Assembly (NCBI RefSeq): GCF_900188425.1
Contig: NZ_FZON01000024.1
Span: forward strand, 1-64,000
DNA from: Antarctobacter heliothermus
Lineage (GTDB): Bacteria; Pseudomonadota; Alphaproteobacteria; Rhodobacterales; Rhodobacteraceae
DNA length: 64,000 nt
Reading direction: 5' to 3'
Shown: positions 1 through 8,116 of the stretch, in pieces
Layout of the letters: every line of letters starts with the position of its first letter
Numbering within the stretch: position 1 is the stretch's first letter
The notes under the pieces: generated by a model
Seen by the model: only the letters and a program-made list of their open reading frames with translations
Database searches by the model: none
Told to the model about the DNA's origin: nothing
Program-made: the position numbers and the translations under genes

Positions 1-198
1 GGCCAGCTGCTGTTCCACCTCGTCAGTCGTCTCTACGAGCGCACGTCCATCATCGTGACGACCAACCTCGACTTCGGTGAATGGCCATCGGTCTTCGGAG
101 ACGCCAAGATGACGACAGCGCTACTTGATCGCCTTACCCACCACTGCGACATCGTCGAAACCGGCAACGAGAGCTGGCGCTTCAAGACCAGGGAGTAA
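1..198 (+). CDS. istB: IstB-like ATP-binding transposition helper, C-terminal fragment
   Basis: This is the last 65 codons of an IstB/DnaC-type AAA+ protein, open at the 5' window edge and ending at TAA 196-198. Visible features are [20 protein letters not shown] and the C-terminal block [19 protein letters not shown], both hallmarks of IstB of IS21 elements. In that family IstB is the ATP-dependent regulator that assists the IstA transposase with target choice. The gene reads towards the right end of the element, as usual. The Walker motifs and IstA would lie upstream of the window. Identification is firm; activity cannot be judged from a fragment. Confidence 0.9.
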   Translation, partial: GQLLFHLVSRLYERTSIIVTTNLDFGEWPSVFGDAKMTTALLDRLTHHCDIVETGNESWRFKTRE

Positions 199-329
199 CC
201 CAGGCCCCGCTGGCCCGACGCGGCTGCGCTGTGTGATGGCTACACCGCATCGGGCCAGCTACCCCTGCGCAAAATAAGGGGGTCATTTTTGGGCGCCGAT
301 AGGGGGTCAGGATTGCGTGCCGATTGACA
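1..329 (+). mobile_element. Right end of an IS21-family insertion sequence (cut by window edge)
   Basis: The istB tail (1-198) is followed by about 130 bp of non-coding DNA ending in ...TTGACA at 329. Read from the other strand the end starts TGTCAATCGG, the TG...CA terminus expected of IS21 elements. Two internal repeats with the core AGGGGGTCA lie at about 278-286 and 301-309, matching the multiple terminal repeats that IS21 transposases bind. The left part of the element lies outside the window, so its completeness and target duplication cannot be judged. The outer boundary is placed at 329 because homology of the interrupted neighbour gene stops there; it may be off by a few bases. Confidence 0.8.
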
Positions 330-609
330 TCCGCAGGATCACCATACCCGCCCCGCTTTCACCGTCGTCGTTCTTCAGCGGACCGTCGGCCGTCAGGCAG
401 GCCCAGGTGTTGTGCGTCGCCTTGGCGAATTTCTTGCGTCGCTTAAGGTCTTTCAGAAACGCCGCAGCCGCATCCGGTGTCTCGCACGGCCCGCCGGACA
501 CCGCATAGCGCGAGCCCCGGTCGCTGATGATGTTTTCAAGGACCAGAATATCCCCGCCCCGGGCCTCTGAGGCACCGCCCGCAAGACCTTCGCCACTACG
601 CTTACTCAT
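307..609 (-). pseudogene. YigZ/IMPACT-family protein, truncated by the IS21 element
   Basis: The frame encodes the N-terminal half of a YigZ/IMPACT-type protein: GSRYAVSGGPCETPDAAAAF, then FAKATHNTWACLTADG and NDDGESGAGMVIL, the conserved KATHN...DDGE core. The family normally continues with a conserved WYGGxxLG-type segment, but here the homology stops at ILRM and the frame runs six codons into the IS end before a stop at 307-309. The gene is therefore disrupted. The start at 609 is preferred over the Met at 615 because it overlaps the stop of the upstream frame as ATGA. The cellular role of YigZ/IMPACT proteins is poorly known (translation-linked). Confidence 0.75.
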
Positions 610-857
610 CGACATGGCCCTCCCCCTGACCGCTCGTTGTCCAGCCGACCCGGGCTTTCCTTGCTGATCGCCTCAAGACGGGACATGGCCCGATCCTGCT
701 TTGCCGACAGCCCGTCCGCAACCTCGCGCAGCGCAATGTCGGCGGCGCGGCGCAAGCCCTCGGGCAGACCTTTGCGCCAGACGGGCCAAACAGAATAGGG
801 AAAACTTGGCGCGTCGGGGACCAGAAACAGTCCACCCTTGTCTAGACGCCGCGCGAC
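606..857 (-). other. Startless protein-like frame upstream of the YigZ gene
   Basis: This minus-strand frame reads RRLDKGGLFLVPDAPSFP, then SVWPVWRKGLPEGLRRAADI and a charged tail, ending at TGA 606-608. Composition looks protein-like, and the stop overlaps the next ATG by 4 bases (ATGA), as in translationally coupled pairs. However, no ATG, GTG or TTG exists in frame between the pnp stop codon and an internal Met near the C-terminus. The pnp terminator also lies upstream. It may be the 3' end of a decayed or frameshifted gene. I recognise no family. The upper coordinate marks where the protein-like part begins, not a start codon. Confidence 0.35.
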
Positions 858-932
858 ATCCCGGACAGGCAGACACCCGGTCTGTGGTGCGCGGCGCGAG
901 CGACGACAACTGACACCGGTCCACGGGACACG

Positions 933-963
933 AAAAAGCCCCGGCCTTGCGGTCCGGGGCTTT
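933..963 (-). terminator. Rho-independent terminator of pnp
   Basis: AAAGCCCCGG (935-944) pairs perfectly with CCGGGGCTTT (954-963) around a 9-nt loop. On the minus strand the hairpin is followed by TTTTTCG. It lies about 30 bp after the pnp stop codon. Confidence 0.88.
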
Positions 964-995
964 GGGGTCTTGTCACAGAAACGCAGAGGGCGCGA

Positions 996-3137
996 TCAGC
1001 CGTCGGCGTCTTCTTTCGCGTCCTTGGCGACTTCTTCGCCGGTGGTCTGGTCGACCATCTTCATTGCCAGACGCACTTTACCACGGTCATCAAAGCCCAG
1101 CAGCTTGACATAAACTTCCTGGCCTTCCTTCAGAACGTCCGAAGGATGGTTCAGGCGCTTGTTCTCGATCTGGCTGACGTGCACCAGACCGTCGCGCTTG
1201 CCAAAGAAGTTCACAAAGGCACCAAAGTCGACGATCTTGACGACCGTACCTTTGTAGACCTTGCCCTCTTCCGGCTCTGCCACGATCGAATAGATCATGT
1301 CGTAGGCCTTTTTGATGGACTCGCCGTCCGGCGAGGCGATCTTGATGATGCCTTCGTCGTTGATGTCGACCTTGGCGCCCGACATTTCGACGATCTCGCG
1401 GATCACCTTGCCGCCCGAACCGATCACTTCACGGATCTTGTCGGTCGGGATCTGCATGGTCTCGATGCGCGGCGCGTGAACGCTGAACTCACCGGCCGTG
1501 GTGATCGCCTTGGACATTTCGCCCAGGATGTGCAGACGACCCGTCTTGGCCTGTGCAAGCGCGGCTTTCATGATCTCGGGCGTGATACCCGCAACCTTGA
1601 TGTCCATCTGCAACGAGGTGATGCCGTTTTCAGTCCCGGCCACCTTGAAGTCCATGTCGCCGAGGTGATCCTCATCACCCAGGATGTCGGACAGAATGCC
1701 GTAAGAGCCGTCCTCTTCCAGCACCAGACCCATGGCCACACCGGCCACCGGCGCCTTGAGCGGAACACCAGCGTCCATCATCGACAAGGAGCCACCGCAG
1801 ACCGACGCCATAGAGCTGGAGCCGTTGGATTCGGTGATCTCGGACACGATGCGGATGGTATAGGGGAAATCCGTCGCCGCCGGCAGAACCGCCTGCAACG
1901 CACGCCATGCCAGCTTGCCGTGACCGATCTCACGACGGCCCGGGCCGCTCACACGGCCAACTTCGCCAACCGAATAGGGCGGGAAGTTGTAGTGCAGCAG
2001 GAAGTTGGATTTGAAGTTGCCATGCAGGGCGTCGATGAACTGCTCATCGTCGCCGGTGCCCAGCGTGGTCACAGCCAGTGCCTGGGTTTCACCCCGGGTG
2101 AACAGCGCCGACCCGTGGGTCCGCGGCAACAGGCCGGTTTCCGACACGATCGGGCGGATCTGGTCCAGCGCACGGCCATCGATACGGCGACCGTTCTTGA
2201 CCACGTCACCGCGCAGAACCATCGACTCCAGCTTTTTCATCGCCGAGCCAAGGTTGGCATCTGCAAGCTGCTCTTCGTTCAGACCGGCCTTGATCTCTTC
2301 TTTCAGCGCAGACACGGCGGCAACACGTTCCTGCTTGTCAGAAATCGCATAGGCGGCGCGCATCTTCTCTTCGCCGAGACCTTTGACCACTTCGAACAGC
2401 GCCGAATAATCGGGCGCCTGAAAGTCAAACGGCTCTTTCGCGGCTTCCTCGGCCAGTTCGATGATCGTGTCGATCACCGGCTGGATGCTTTCATGCGCGA
2501 ACATGACCGCGCCCAGCATCTCATCCTCGGTCAGCTCATAGGCCTCGGATTCGACCATCATGACCGCGTCCTTGGTGCCTGCGACAACCAGATCAAGCCG
2601 CTGCTCGGGGTTGTTGCGGAGCTGGTGCATGTCGTCGACTGTCGGGTTCAGGACGTATTCGCCGTCCTCAAAACCAACGCGTGCACAGGCGATCGGGCCA
2701 CGGAACGGCGCGCCGGAAATAGTCAGCGCGGCAGAGGCGGCAATCATCGCGACGATGTCGGGGTCGTTGACCAGATCGTGGCTCAGCACGGTGCACATGA
2801 CCAGAACTTCGTTCTTGAAGCCGGGCACAAACAGCGGGCGGATCGGACGGTCGATCAGGCGCGCGGTCAGCGTTTCCTTTTCGGTGGGCCGCGCCTCACG
2901 CTTGAAGAAACCGCCGGGCACCTTGCCCGCCGCATAGTATTTTTCCTGGTAGTGGACAGTCAGGGGGAAGAAATCCTGGCCTTCCTTCTGGTGCTTTGCA
3001 AACGTCACGTTGGCCATGACGGATGTTTCGCCCAATGTGGCAATGACGGTGCCGTCTGCCTGGCGGGCAACCTTGCCCGTTTCCAGCGTGAGCGTTTCTT
3101 CGCCCCACTGCAGCGTCTTCTTCACTTCTTTGAACAT
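996..3137 (-). CDS. pnp: Polyribonucleotide nucleotidyltransferase (PNPase)
   Basis: PNPase degrades RNA 3'-5' phosphorolytically and is a core degradosome enzyme in the cytoplasm. The 713-residue product has the usual family length. Two RNase PH-like domains (about 5-230 and 310-540) are followed by a KH domain with [18 protein letters not shown] near 555-575 and an S1 domain with [20 protein letters not shown] near 625-645. The start at 3137 (MFKEVKK) is chosen because AGAGGA lies about 8 bases upstream; a further in-frame Met 7 codons earlier has no support. A strong terminator follows. In many bacteria pnp directly follows rpsO; here rpsO is on the same strand but 1.9 kb away, with plus-strand genes between. 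Confidence 0.98.
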   Translation of the reverse strand: MFKEVKKTLQWGEETLTLETGKVARQADGTVIATLGETSVMANVTFAKHQKEGQDFFPLTVHYQEKYYAAGKVPGGFFKREARPTEKETLTARLIDRPIRPLFVPGFKNEVLVMCTVLSHDLVNDPDIVAMIAASAALTISGAPFRGPIACARVGFEDGEYVLNPTVDDMHQLRNNPEQRLDLVVAGTKDAVMMVESEAYELTEDEMLGAVMFAHESIQPVIDTIIELAEEAAKEPFDFQAPDYSALFEVVKGLGEEKMRAAYAISDKQERVAAVSALKEEIKAGLNEEQLADANLGSAMKKLESMVLRGDVVKNGRRIDGRALDQIRPIVSETGLLPRTHGSALFTRGETQALAVTTLGTGDDEQFIDALHGNFKSNFLLHYNFPPYSVGEVGRVSGPGRREIGHGKLAWRALQAVLPAATDFPYTIRIVSEITESNGSSSMASVCGGSLSMMDAGVPLKAPVAGVAMGLVLEEDGSYGILSDILGDEDHLGDMDFKVAGTENGITSLQMDIKVAGITPEIMKAALAQAKTGRLHILGEMSKAITTAGEFSVHAPRIETMQIPTDKIREVIGSGGKVIREIVEMSGAKVDINDEGIIKIASPDGESIKKAYDMIYSIVAEPEEGKVYKGTVVKIVDFGAFVNFFGKRDGLVHVSQIENKRLNHPSDVLKEGQEVYVKLLGFDDRGKVRLAMKMVDQTTGEEVAKDAKEDADG

Positions 3138-3413
3138 CAATAATCCTCTTGGAGGCACTCCCGACCCCCTTGGCCCGGGTCCTCCGATTGACTAGCGGCC
3201 CCATTGCCGCCGACCCTTTCATCATCCCATGCGCCGGGTCAGTGCGTCACGTCTCAGATGCCTGCGCCTTACAGCAGACGGCGGCCTTTGTGAAGCCGTC
3301 CAATGGCCCCACCTCCTTGGCTGCCGGGCAATTGTCCCCTGCCGTCAAAAGCTTTCGCCACGATGGCTGCGCCATGCTACAGGCCGCGCAGTTGTTTCAA
3401 GTGAAGTGCGCCC

Positions 3414-4670
3414 ATGACCCTGCTCCAGATCACCTCTCTTCTCATTGTCCTTGCCGGGGTTTTCGGCACCATCAACTACTTTTTCTTTCGCCTGCCGTCG
3501 GCCATCGGCATCCTTGTGGTGGCTCTGTTGGCGTCGATGGCGGCGCTGGGTCTGGACCTGATGCTGCCCACGCTGGGGATTGCAGAGACGCTGCGCGACG
3601 TGGTGGCGGGTATCGATTTCTCCGACGCGCTTCTGGAGGGGATGCTGGGCCTGCTGCTGTTCGCCGGAGCCTTGCATGTGAAACTGTCAGACCTGCGCGC
3701 GGTCTGGCCCACCGTCTTGCTGATGGCGACCATCGGCGTGGCGCTGTCCACTGCCGTCATCGGTATGGGCTTTCATTGGTTGACCGGCGCGCCGATCCTG
3801 ATTGCGCTGGTCTTTGGCGCGCTGATCTCTCCCACCGATCCGGTGGCGGTCATGGGTGTGCTGAAACAGGCCAATCTGCGCAAGTCGCTGGAAACACAGG
3901 TCGCTGGCGAAAGCCTGTTCAATGATGGCGTCGGCTATGTCGTGTTCCTTGTCCTTGTCGGCCTTGCCTTTCCGGCGCTGTCGCATGGCGATTCACACGG
4001 CAGCCCGGCAATGGACGCGGCCATGTTGTTTACGCAAGAGGCGCTTGGCGGTGCTGTCTTGGGCATCGTGCTGGGCTGGCTCACGTTTCGCGTCATGCGC
4101 CAAATCGACGACTACGCGCTAGAGGTGCTGCTAACGCTCGCCCTGGCCTTTGGCGGCTATGAACTGGCGATTTTCCTGCATGTTTCCGCCCCCATCGCGG
4201 CGGTTTGCGCCGGTCTGCTGATCGGCGACATCGGTGCCAAGCACGGCATGTCCGAGGAAACCCGCGAATATGTCGAAAAGTTCTGGGTGCTGGTGGATGA
4301 AATCCTGAACGCGGTCTTGTTCATGCTGATCGGAGTCGAGATCTTTGCCGTGGAACTGGAGACCGACATGCTGGTCACCGGCGTCTTGTGCATCGCGTTG
4401 GCGCTGATCGGGCGGTTGACGGCCGTGGTGGTGCCGATCCTGATGTTGAAACCGTTTCGCACCTTTGCGCCAGGCGTCATACCGATCATGACGTTGGGTG
4501 GCCTGAAGGGCGGCATCTCTGTCGCGCTGGCACTGTCGCTGCCGGACAGCGAGTGGAAACCGCTGATCCTGACCGCGACCTATGTGATCGTCGTCTTTTC
4601 GATCATTGTGCAGGGGCTGACCGTGGGCAAGCTGGCCAACCGGGTTGGGCGCGAGCCGGATCTGGTTTAG
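3414..4670 (+). CDS. Na+/H+ antiporter, CPA1/NhaP type
   Basis: This inner-membrane cation/proton antiporter has 418 residues and 10-12 hydrophobic segments from the N-terminus (TLLQITSLLIVLAGVFG) to about residue 405. CPA1 signatures are visible: ALISPTDPVAVMGVLKQ and GESLFNDGVGYVVFLVLV, the ND pair being the ion-binding site in this family. It is expected to exchange Na+ (or K+) for H+ in pH and salt homeostasis, fitting a marine-type bacterium. It stands alone on the plus strand between pnp and rpsO, both on the minus strand. The ribosome-binding site is weak. Family is sure; ion specificity is not. Confidence 0.93.
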   Translation: MTLLQITSLLIVLAGVFGTINYFFFRLPSAIGILVVALLASMAALGLDLMLPTLGIAETLRDVVAGIDFSDALLEGMLGLLLFAGALHVKLSDLRAVWPTVLLMATIGVALSTAVIGMGFHWLTGAPILIALVFGALISPTDPVAVMGVLKQANLRKSLETQVAGESLFNDGVGYVVFLVLVGLAFPALSHGDSHGSPAMDAAMLFTQEALGGAVLGIVLGWLTFRVMRQIDDYALEVLLTLALAFGGYELAIFLHVSAPIAAVCAGLLIGDIGAKHGMSEETREYVEKFWVLVDEILNAVLFMLIGVEIFAVELETDMLVTGVLCIALALIGRLTAVVVPILMLKPFRTFAPGVIPIMTLGGLKGGISVALALSLPDSEWKPLILTATYVIVVFSIIVQGLTVGKLANRVGREPDLV

Positions 4671-4704
4671 GCCTTCATTCACCGCGATACCGCAGGTTGG
4701 CCTC

Positions 4705-4932
4705 ATGAACGAGGGTCTGCCCAGATACCCGGATCGCTGGTTGGATCAGGTGTTTTCAGCACAGGCGGTGATGAAGGGCGGCGTAATCCGCCGCTCTTTC
4801 GCCTAGGTCGAGAATGAGATCGGGCGAGAGCGGTTCGTCGCAGAGGTCCAATTGCGCGGCTTTCACCTGCTCGAAGGCGGCGGCCGGTTCATCGTGATCT
4901 GCTGTCGCGGTCCGGTGCGACGGCTGGTCTGA
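4705..4932 (+). pseudogene. Small conserved gene (PRAI-like annotation) broken by an amber codon
   Basis: The frame starts NEGLPRYPDRWLDQVFSAQA, continues VMKGGVIRRSFA, meets TAG at 4804-4806, and then continues without shift as VENEIGRERFVAEVQLRGFH and a C-terminal ...PVRRLV to TGA 4930-4932. From memory, about 70-residue Rhodobacteraceae proteins often labelled N-(5'-phosphoribosyl)anthranilate isomerase show the same pattern, RYPD-WLDQVFSA-AV-GGVVRRS-xWVEREIG-RGFH. The stop falls where that family has Trp, so one TGG to TAG change explains it. Apart from this the frame is intact, which suggests a recent lesion, a sequencing error, or read-through. The product is too short to be a real TrpF barrel; true function unknown. 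Confidence 0.7.
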
Positions 4933-4993
4933 TCCGCGACGTTGAAATGAATTTTCGTCGAAAATTCGCCTCACCCAGCCCGCAGCCCCATGG

Positions 4994-5024
4994 AAAACGC
5001 CCGCCTCCGGTTGGAGACGGGCGT
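4994..5024 (-). terminator. Rho-independent terminator of rpsO
   Basis: The arms ACGCCCG-CTCC (4997-5008) and GGAG-CGGGCGT (5013-5024) form a stem with a GGTT loop. On the minus strand the stem is followed by TTTTCC. It lies about 30 bp after the rpsO stop. Confidence 0.85.
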
Positions 5025-5051
5025 CTGTACATTTGTCGGGAAACGTCGCGT

Positions 5052-5321
5052 TTAGCGGCGGATGCCCAGGCTGGAGATCAGCGACTTGTAGCGCGCTTCG
5101 TCCTTGGCCTTGAGGTAGTCCAGCAGCTTGCGGCGCTGTGCAACCATCATCAGAAGGCCACGACGCGAGTGGTTGTCCTTCTTGTGGCTCTTGAAATGTT
5201 CGGTCAGCGTGGTGATACGCGAGGTCAGGATGGCCACCTGCACTTCGGGCGAGCCGGTGTCGCCTTCCTTGGTGGCATATTCCTTCATCAGGCGGGTTTT
5301 TTCTTCCGCAGTAATCGACAT
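5052..5321 (-). CDS. rpsO: 30S ribosomal protein S15
   Basis: The 89-residue product has exactly the family length. It begins [20 protein letters not shown] and contains the S15 signature [20 protein letters not shown] followed by [13 protein letters not shown]15 binds 16S rRNA at the central-domain three-way junction and is an early assembly protein. AAAGGAGACC lies just upstream of the ATG. A terminator follows, so it is a transcription unit separate from pnp, unlike the usual rpsO-pnp operon. Confidence 0.98.
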   Translation of the reverse strand: MSITAEEKTRLMKEYATKEGDTGSPEVQVAILTSRITTLTEHFKSHKKDNHSRRGLLMMVAQRRKLLDYLKAKDEARYKSLISSLGIRR

Positions 5322-5452
5322 CGGGGTCTCCTTTTCGGATCAAAGGGTTATGGCACAAGCCGGGATGTCGTCCAGCAAGGCCCGTGGAGAGGTCCGCACA
5401 AGCGGATGCGCGCAGGTACGCGATTCCGGACCGCTTGGCAAGGCGGCAATCC

Positions 5453-6085
5453 TCAGCCCCCCAGCCCCAGCGCTGCCGCGTCGCTTTCACCGACCAGAAT
5501 AAGGGACGACAGTGGCGGCGCCTCATCGGTGGGCAAGTGCGCCAGCACCCTGTCGCCCAGCCTGATTTCGGTCGTATCGGGATCATCCTTGCTGATCCGC
5601 AGTTCCAGCTCCGGCTCCGACCCTGGCGTGCTGTCGTCAAACACGATCAGCAGCTGGTCTTCCGTGGCGTCATAGTCAAGCCGCTCAACCGGCTCTGACC
5701 GGGCATTTGCCATTGCATCACCAGGCACCCCCTGTTCTGGCACGGCCTCGGCAGGCTCGATCCGGAACCCGTGCAGCTTGAGCACCTCAACCGCGTCCTG
5801 CGCCTCTTTGACAGGCTCTGACGAAGCCCCCCCGGCCTCCGAAGGGGGCGTGTCCAACATGTTGATCAACCCCATGCGGTCGAACAGGGACCGCCCGTCC
5901 GCCAGCGCATCATCGTCATGCAGATGCCATGCCTCCTCTTGTTCGGGATCGACATCAAGAGTGGCTGCGACGGCGTCAAGTTCGTCGGTGTCCTCGTGAG
6001 GCGTGTCGTCGGCGTCATCGCCAATGCTGACGATGGCAACAGATCCCAGCGCCATGAGCCCCATGAGCCCGGCCAATAGATACAT
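5453..6085 (-). CDS. Hypothetical membrane-anchored acidic protein
   Basis: A 210-residue protein starting MYLLAGLMGLMALGSVAIV, a single N-terminal hydrophobic segment (about 1-20) that could be a membrane anchor, followed by a very acidic region (SIGDDADDTPHEDTDELD). The C-terminal part (about 140-205) reads DYDATEDQLLIVFDD, ELELRISKDDPDTTEIRLGD, LAHLPTDEAPPLSSLILVGE. This beta-rich pattern resembles the ends of some Roseobacter calcium-binding or secreted proteins, but I cannot assign a family. The start at 6085 is preferred to an ATG 27 codons upstream because the hydrophobic segment starts there and GGGGCAG precedes it. No operon partner. Confidence 0.65.
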   Translation of the reverse strand: MYLLAGLMGLMALGSVAIVSIGDDADDTPHEDTDELDAVAATLDVDPEQEEAWHLHDDDALADGRSLFDRMGLINMLDTPPSEAGGASSEPVKEAQDAVEVLKLHGFRIEPAEAVPEQGVPGDAMANARSEPVERLDYDATEDQLLIVFDDSTPGSEPELELRISKDDPDTTEIRLGDRVLAHLPTDEAPPLSSLILVGESDAAALGLGG

Positions 6086-6184
6086 CGGTACTGCCCCGTT
6101 TCGCGCCCGCAGGTGGCGACGCACGGAATGCCCGGGCCACCCGAAAGGCAGCCTCGAGTGTCGCACCGCACGGTTAAACAGTGC

Positions 6185-6469
6185 TTACTCGGTGACCTCG
6201 ATCTTGATTTCCTGGATCAGGGCGGTGGCCAGATCGCCAAGGATGGGGATGAACTCGATCTGGCTGAGCACCAGAACCGCCACCGATACCAGTGCCGTGG
6301 CCCCGACCGCCGTGCCAAGGCCCAACATCAGGCCGCGCAAGAACTGAAAGAACATCAAGCGCGGCACATTGTTGTGAATGCGCACAAAGCGATGGCTGTT
6401 CAGCAGCGCCACCTCATCGGCGAGCCGGGCGACCTCTAGGCGCAAATCGTTGTCGGTTTCAAGCGGCAT
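6185..6469 (-). CDS. DUF5665-type small membrane protein
   Basis: A 94-residue protein with a polar N-terminus (MPLETDNDLRLEVARLADEV), the motif HRFVRIHNNVPRLMFFQFLR and one long hydrophobic stretch (about 47-75, GLGTAVGATALVSVAVLVLS), ending in a short amphipathic tail. This layout matches DUF5665, a family of unknown function. The start at 6469 overlaps the end of the upstream DUF1643 gene by 11 bases, so the two are probably cotranscribed and translationally coupled. Family assignment is from memory of the motif; function unknown. Confidence 0.72.
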   Translation of the reverse strand: MPLETDNDLRLEVARLADEVALLNSHRFVRIHNNVPRLMFFQFLRGLMLGLGTAVGATALVSVAVLVLSQIEFIPILGDLATALIQEIKIEVTE

Positions 6470-6977
6470 AGCGCATCTCCTTTGGCCAGGGTTCCGGCAG
6501 AACCGCATAGGACACATACAGCGGGTGGCGCGGATGCCCGGCCTTTGTCAAACCCAGATGGCGTACATCACCCGACAGCAAGGCCGCCGCTTTTGCCCCG
6601 GCGCCCTGCAACGCGCCGTGCACCCCCCAGGCCGCCAGCGTCAAATCCGCAACGCCCGACCAATCCGCCAACAGTGCGGCATTCTCTGGTCCTTCGGGAT
6701 CGTTGGCGCGGCGCAGATCCTCTGGCCGGGTCGCGCGATAGGCAAACAGGTTGGCAATTCGCATCGCCCCATAACCAAGCGCCCGCGTCCGCCGCTGACA
6801 GCGCTCGATGGTCGGATCGTTGTGCAACTCGCTGGCGGTCGAGGGGTTCAGCATCACAAACAGAACCTCTCCCGCATCCTCATCCCAGACCCGGCGCAAC
6901 CCGTAGCGATAGGTCTCACAAGGCGAATACCACGCGGTGCTGCGTTGTCCGTCCTGATGTGCATGCCGTTCAATCAT
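6459..6977 (-). CDS. DUF1643 family protein
   Basis: This 172-residue protein belongs to the DUF1643 family of unknown function: STAWYSPCETYRYGLRRVWD, then VMLNPSTASELHNDPTIERC, the family hallmark LNPSTA-x6-DPTI-RC, then GYGAMRIANLFAYRATRPED. The start MIERHAHQDG at 6977 matches the usual family N-terminus; an alternative in-frame ATG at 7025 would add 16 residues and would crowd the divergent dehydratase start at 7072. It is followed by the overlapping DUF5665 gene. The family occurs widely in bacteria and phages with no proven role. Confidence 0.82.
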   Translation of the reverse strand: MIERHAHQDGQRSTAWYSPCETYRYGLRRVWDEDAGEVLFVMLNPSTASELHNDPTIERCQRRTRALGYGAMRIANLFAYRATRPEDLRRANDPEGPENAALLADWSGVADLTLAAWGVHGALQGAGAKAAALLSGDVRHLGLTKAGHPRHPLYVSYAVLPEPWPKEMRYAA

Positions 6978-7071
6978 GCGGCCAAGCTGCCCCGCCCGCG
7001 CGGGACGTTCAAGGGCGATTGACATTCCGCGCCCCCTGCGGCCCCCTGCCCGCAGCCAGACGGAGCACTCC

Positions 7072-8037
7072 ATGAACATCCAGATGATCGAGGCCGCCGC
7101 CACCCGCGCCAGCGGCATCACCCGCCGCACGCCGCTGCTGTCGGCGCAGGCGCTTGACGCCTTCGCGGGTCGACGCGTTCTGGTGAAACCCGAATGCCTG
7201 CAATGGACGGGCAGCTTCAAGTTCCGCGGCGCATGGTCGGCGTTGACCGCCCTGCCGGACGACCAGCGGGCCAAAGGCGTGATCGCCTTTTCCTCGGGCA
7301 ACCACGCGCAGGGCGTGGCGCTTGCGGCGCAACGACTGGGTGTGCCTGCGGTGATCCTGATGCCCTCGGACGCCCCCGCCGCCAAGATCGACGGAACGCG
7401 ATCCTACGGCGCAGAGGTGGTGCTGTATGACCGGGGCCGCGAAAGCCGCGAGAAGATCGGTGCAGAGATTGCCGCCGCCCGCGACCTGACACTGGTCAGG
7501 CCCTACGACGATCCGCAAGTCATCGCCGGTCAGGGCACCTGCGGGCTGGAGATCGCCGAACAGGCGGCAGAGCAAGGCGTGACAGAGGCCGACGTGCTGG
7601 TCTGTTGCGGCGGCGGCGGGCTAACCGCCGGGATCGCGCTGGCGCTGGAAGCGCGCGCCCCCGGCCTGCGCCCGCGCCCCGCCGAGCCGATAGGTTTTGA
7701 CGACACCGCGCGGTCCCTGCGCTCTGGCCAGCGCGAAACCAACGCAACCGAGGCCGGTGGCCTGTGCGACGCGATCCTGACACCCAGCCCCGGAGAGATC
7801 ACCTTTCCGATCAACGCCCGTCTCTGCGGGCCGGGCATCGTTGTCACCGACGATGAGGTGTTGCAGGCCATGGCGCTTGCGGCCCGCCACCTTAAGGTCA
7901 TCGCCGAACCGGGCGGGGCCGCAGCACTTGCCGCAGCCCTGTTCCACGGCCCTGAAATAGAGGGTGACGCCGTGATCTGCACCATCTCTGGCGGCAACCT
8001 TGACCCGGATGTGCTGATCCGCGCCTTGGCCGGTTAA
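7072..8037 (+). CDS. Threonine/serine dehydratase-like PLP enzyme
   Basis: This 321-residue fold-type II PLP enzyme probably deaminates L-threonine or L-serine, or racemises serine, in the cytoplasm. Visible are the PLP lysine in GSFKFRGA (K50), the substrate loop SSGNHAQGVALAA (about 84-96), the phosphate-binding glycine loop CCGGGGLTAG (about 182-191) and the C-terminal ISGGNLDPD. No ACT or regulatory domain is present, so it is a short catabolic-type form rather than IlvA. The start at 7072 (MNIQMIEAAA) begins at the usual family N-terminus. It is divergent from the DUF1643 gene. Exact substrate uncertain. Confidence 0.88.
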   Translation: MNIQMIEAAATRASGITRRTPLLSAQALDAFAGRRVLVKPECLQWTGSFKFRGAWSALTALPDDQRAKGVIAFSSGNHAQGVALAAQRLGVPAVILMPSDAPAAKIDGTRSYGAEVVLYDRGRESREKIGAEIAAARDLTLVRPYDDPQVIAGQGTCGLEIAEQAAEQGVTEADVLVCCGGGGLTAGIALALEARAPGLRPRPAEPIGFDDTARSLRSGQRETNATEAGGLCDAILTPSPGEITFPINARLCGPGIVVTDDEVLQAMALAARHLKVIAEPGGAAALAAALFHGPEIEGDAVICTISGGNLDPDVLIRALAG

Positions 8038-8116
8038 AAGACGGGTCCGGTATTCCTCCGCCCCCAAGGCGCGCCACAGGTGCTATAGTGTAGCCTTGGA
8101 CTCAAGGGGACTACAG

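Noticed and set aside
1146-3143. A 665-codon open frame antisense to pnp
   Set aside because: Composition (His, Asp, Arg, Val rich) is that of a mirror frame of a GC-rich gene, and the sense strand has a complete PNPase with motifs and ribosome-binding site.
4705-4932. Reading the broken small gene as a true phosphoribosylanthranilate isomerase (trpF)
   Set aside because: The product would be only about 75 residues, too short for a TIM barrel; the name is a database habit.
4756-5640. A 294-codon minus-strand frame over rpsO and its neighbours
   Set aside because: It overlaps rpsO in a different frame and has no conserved motif; its composition follows from the codon bias of rpsO and the broken plus-strand gene.
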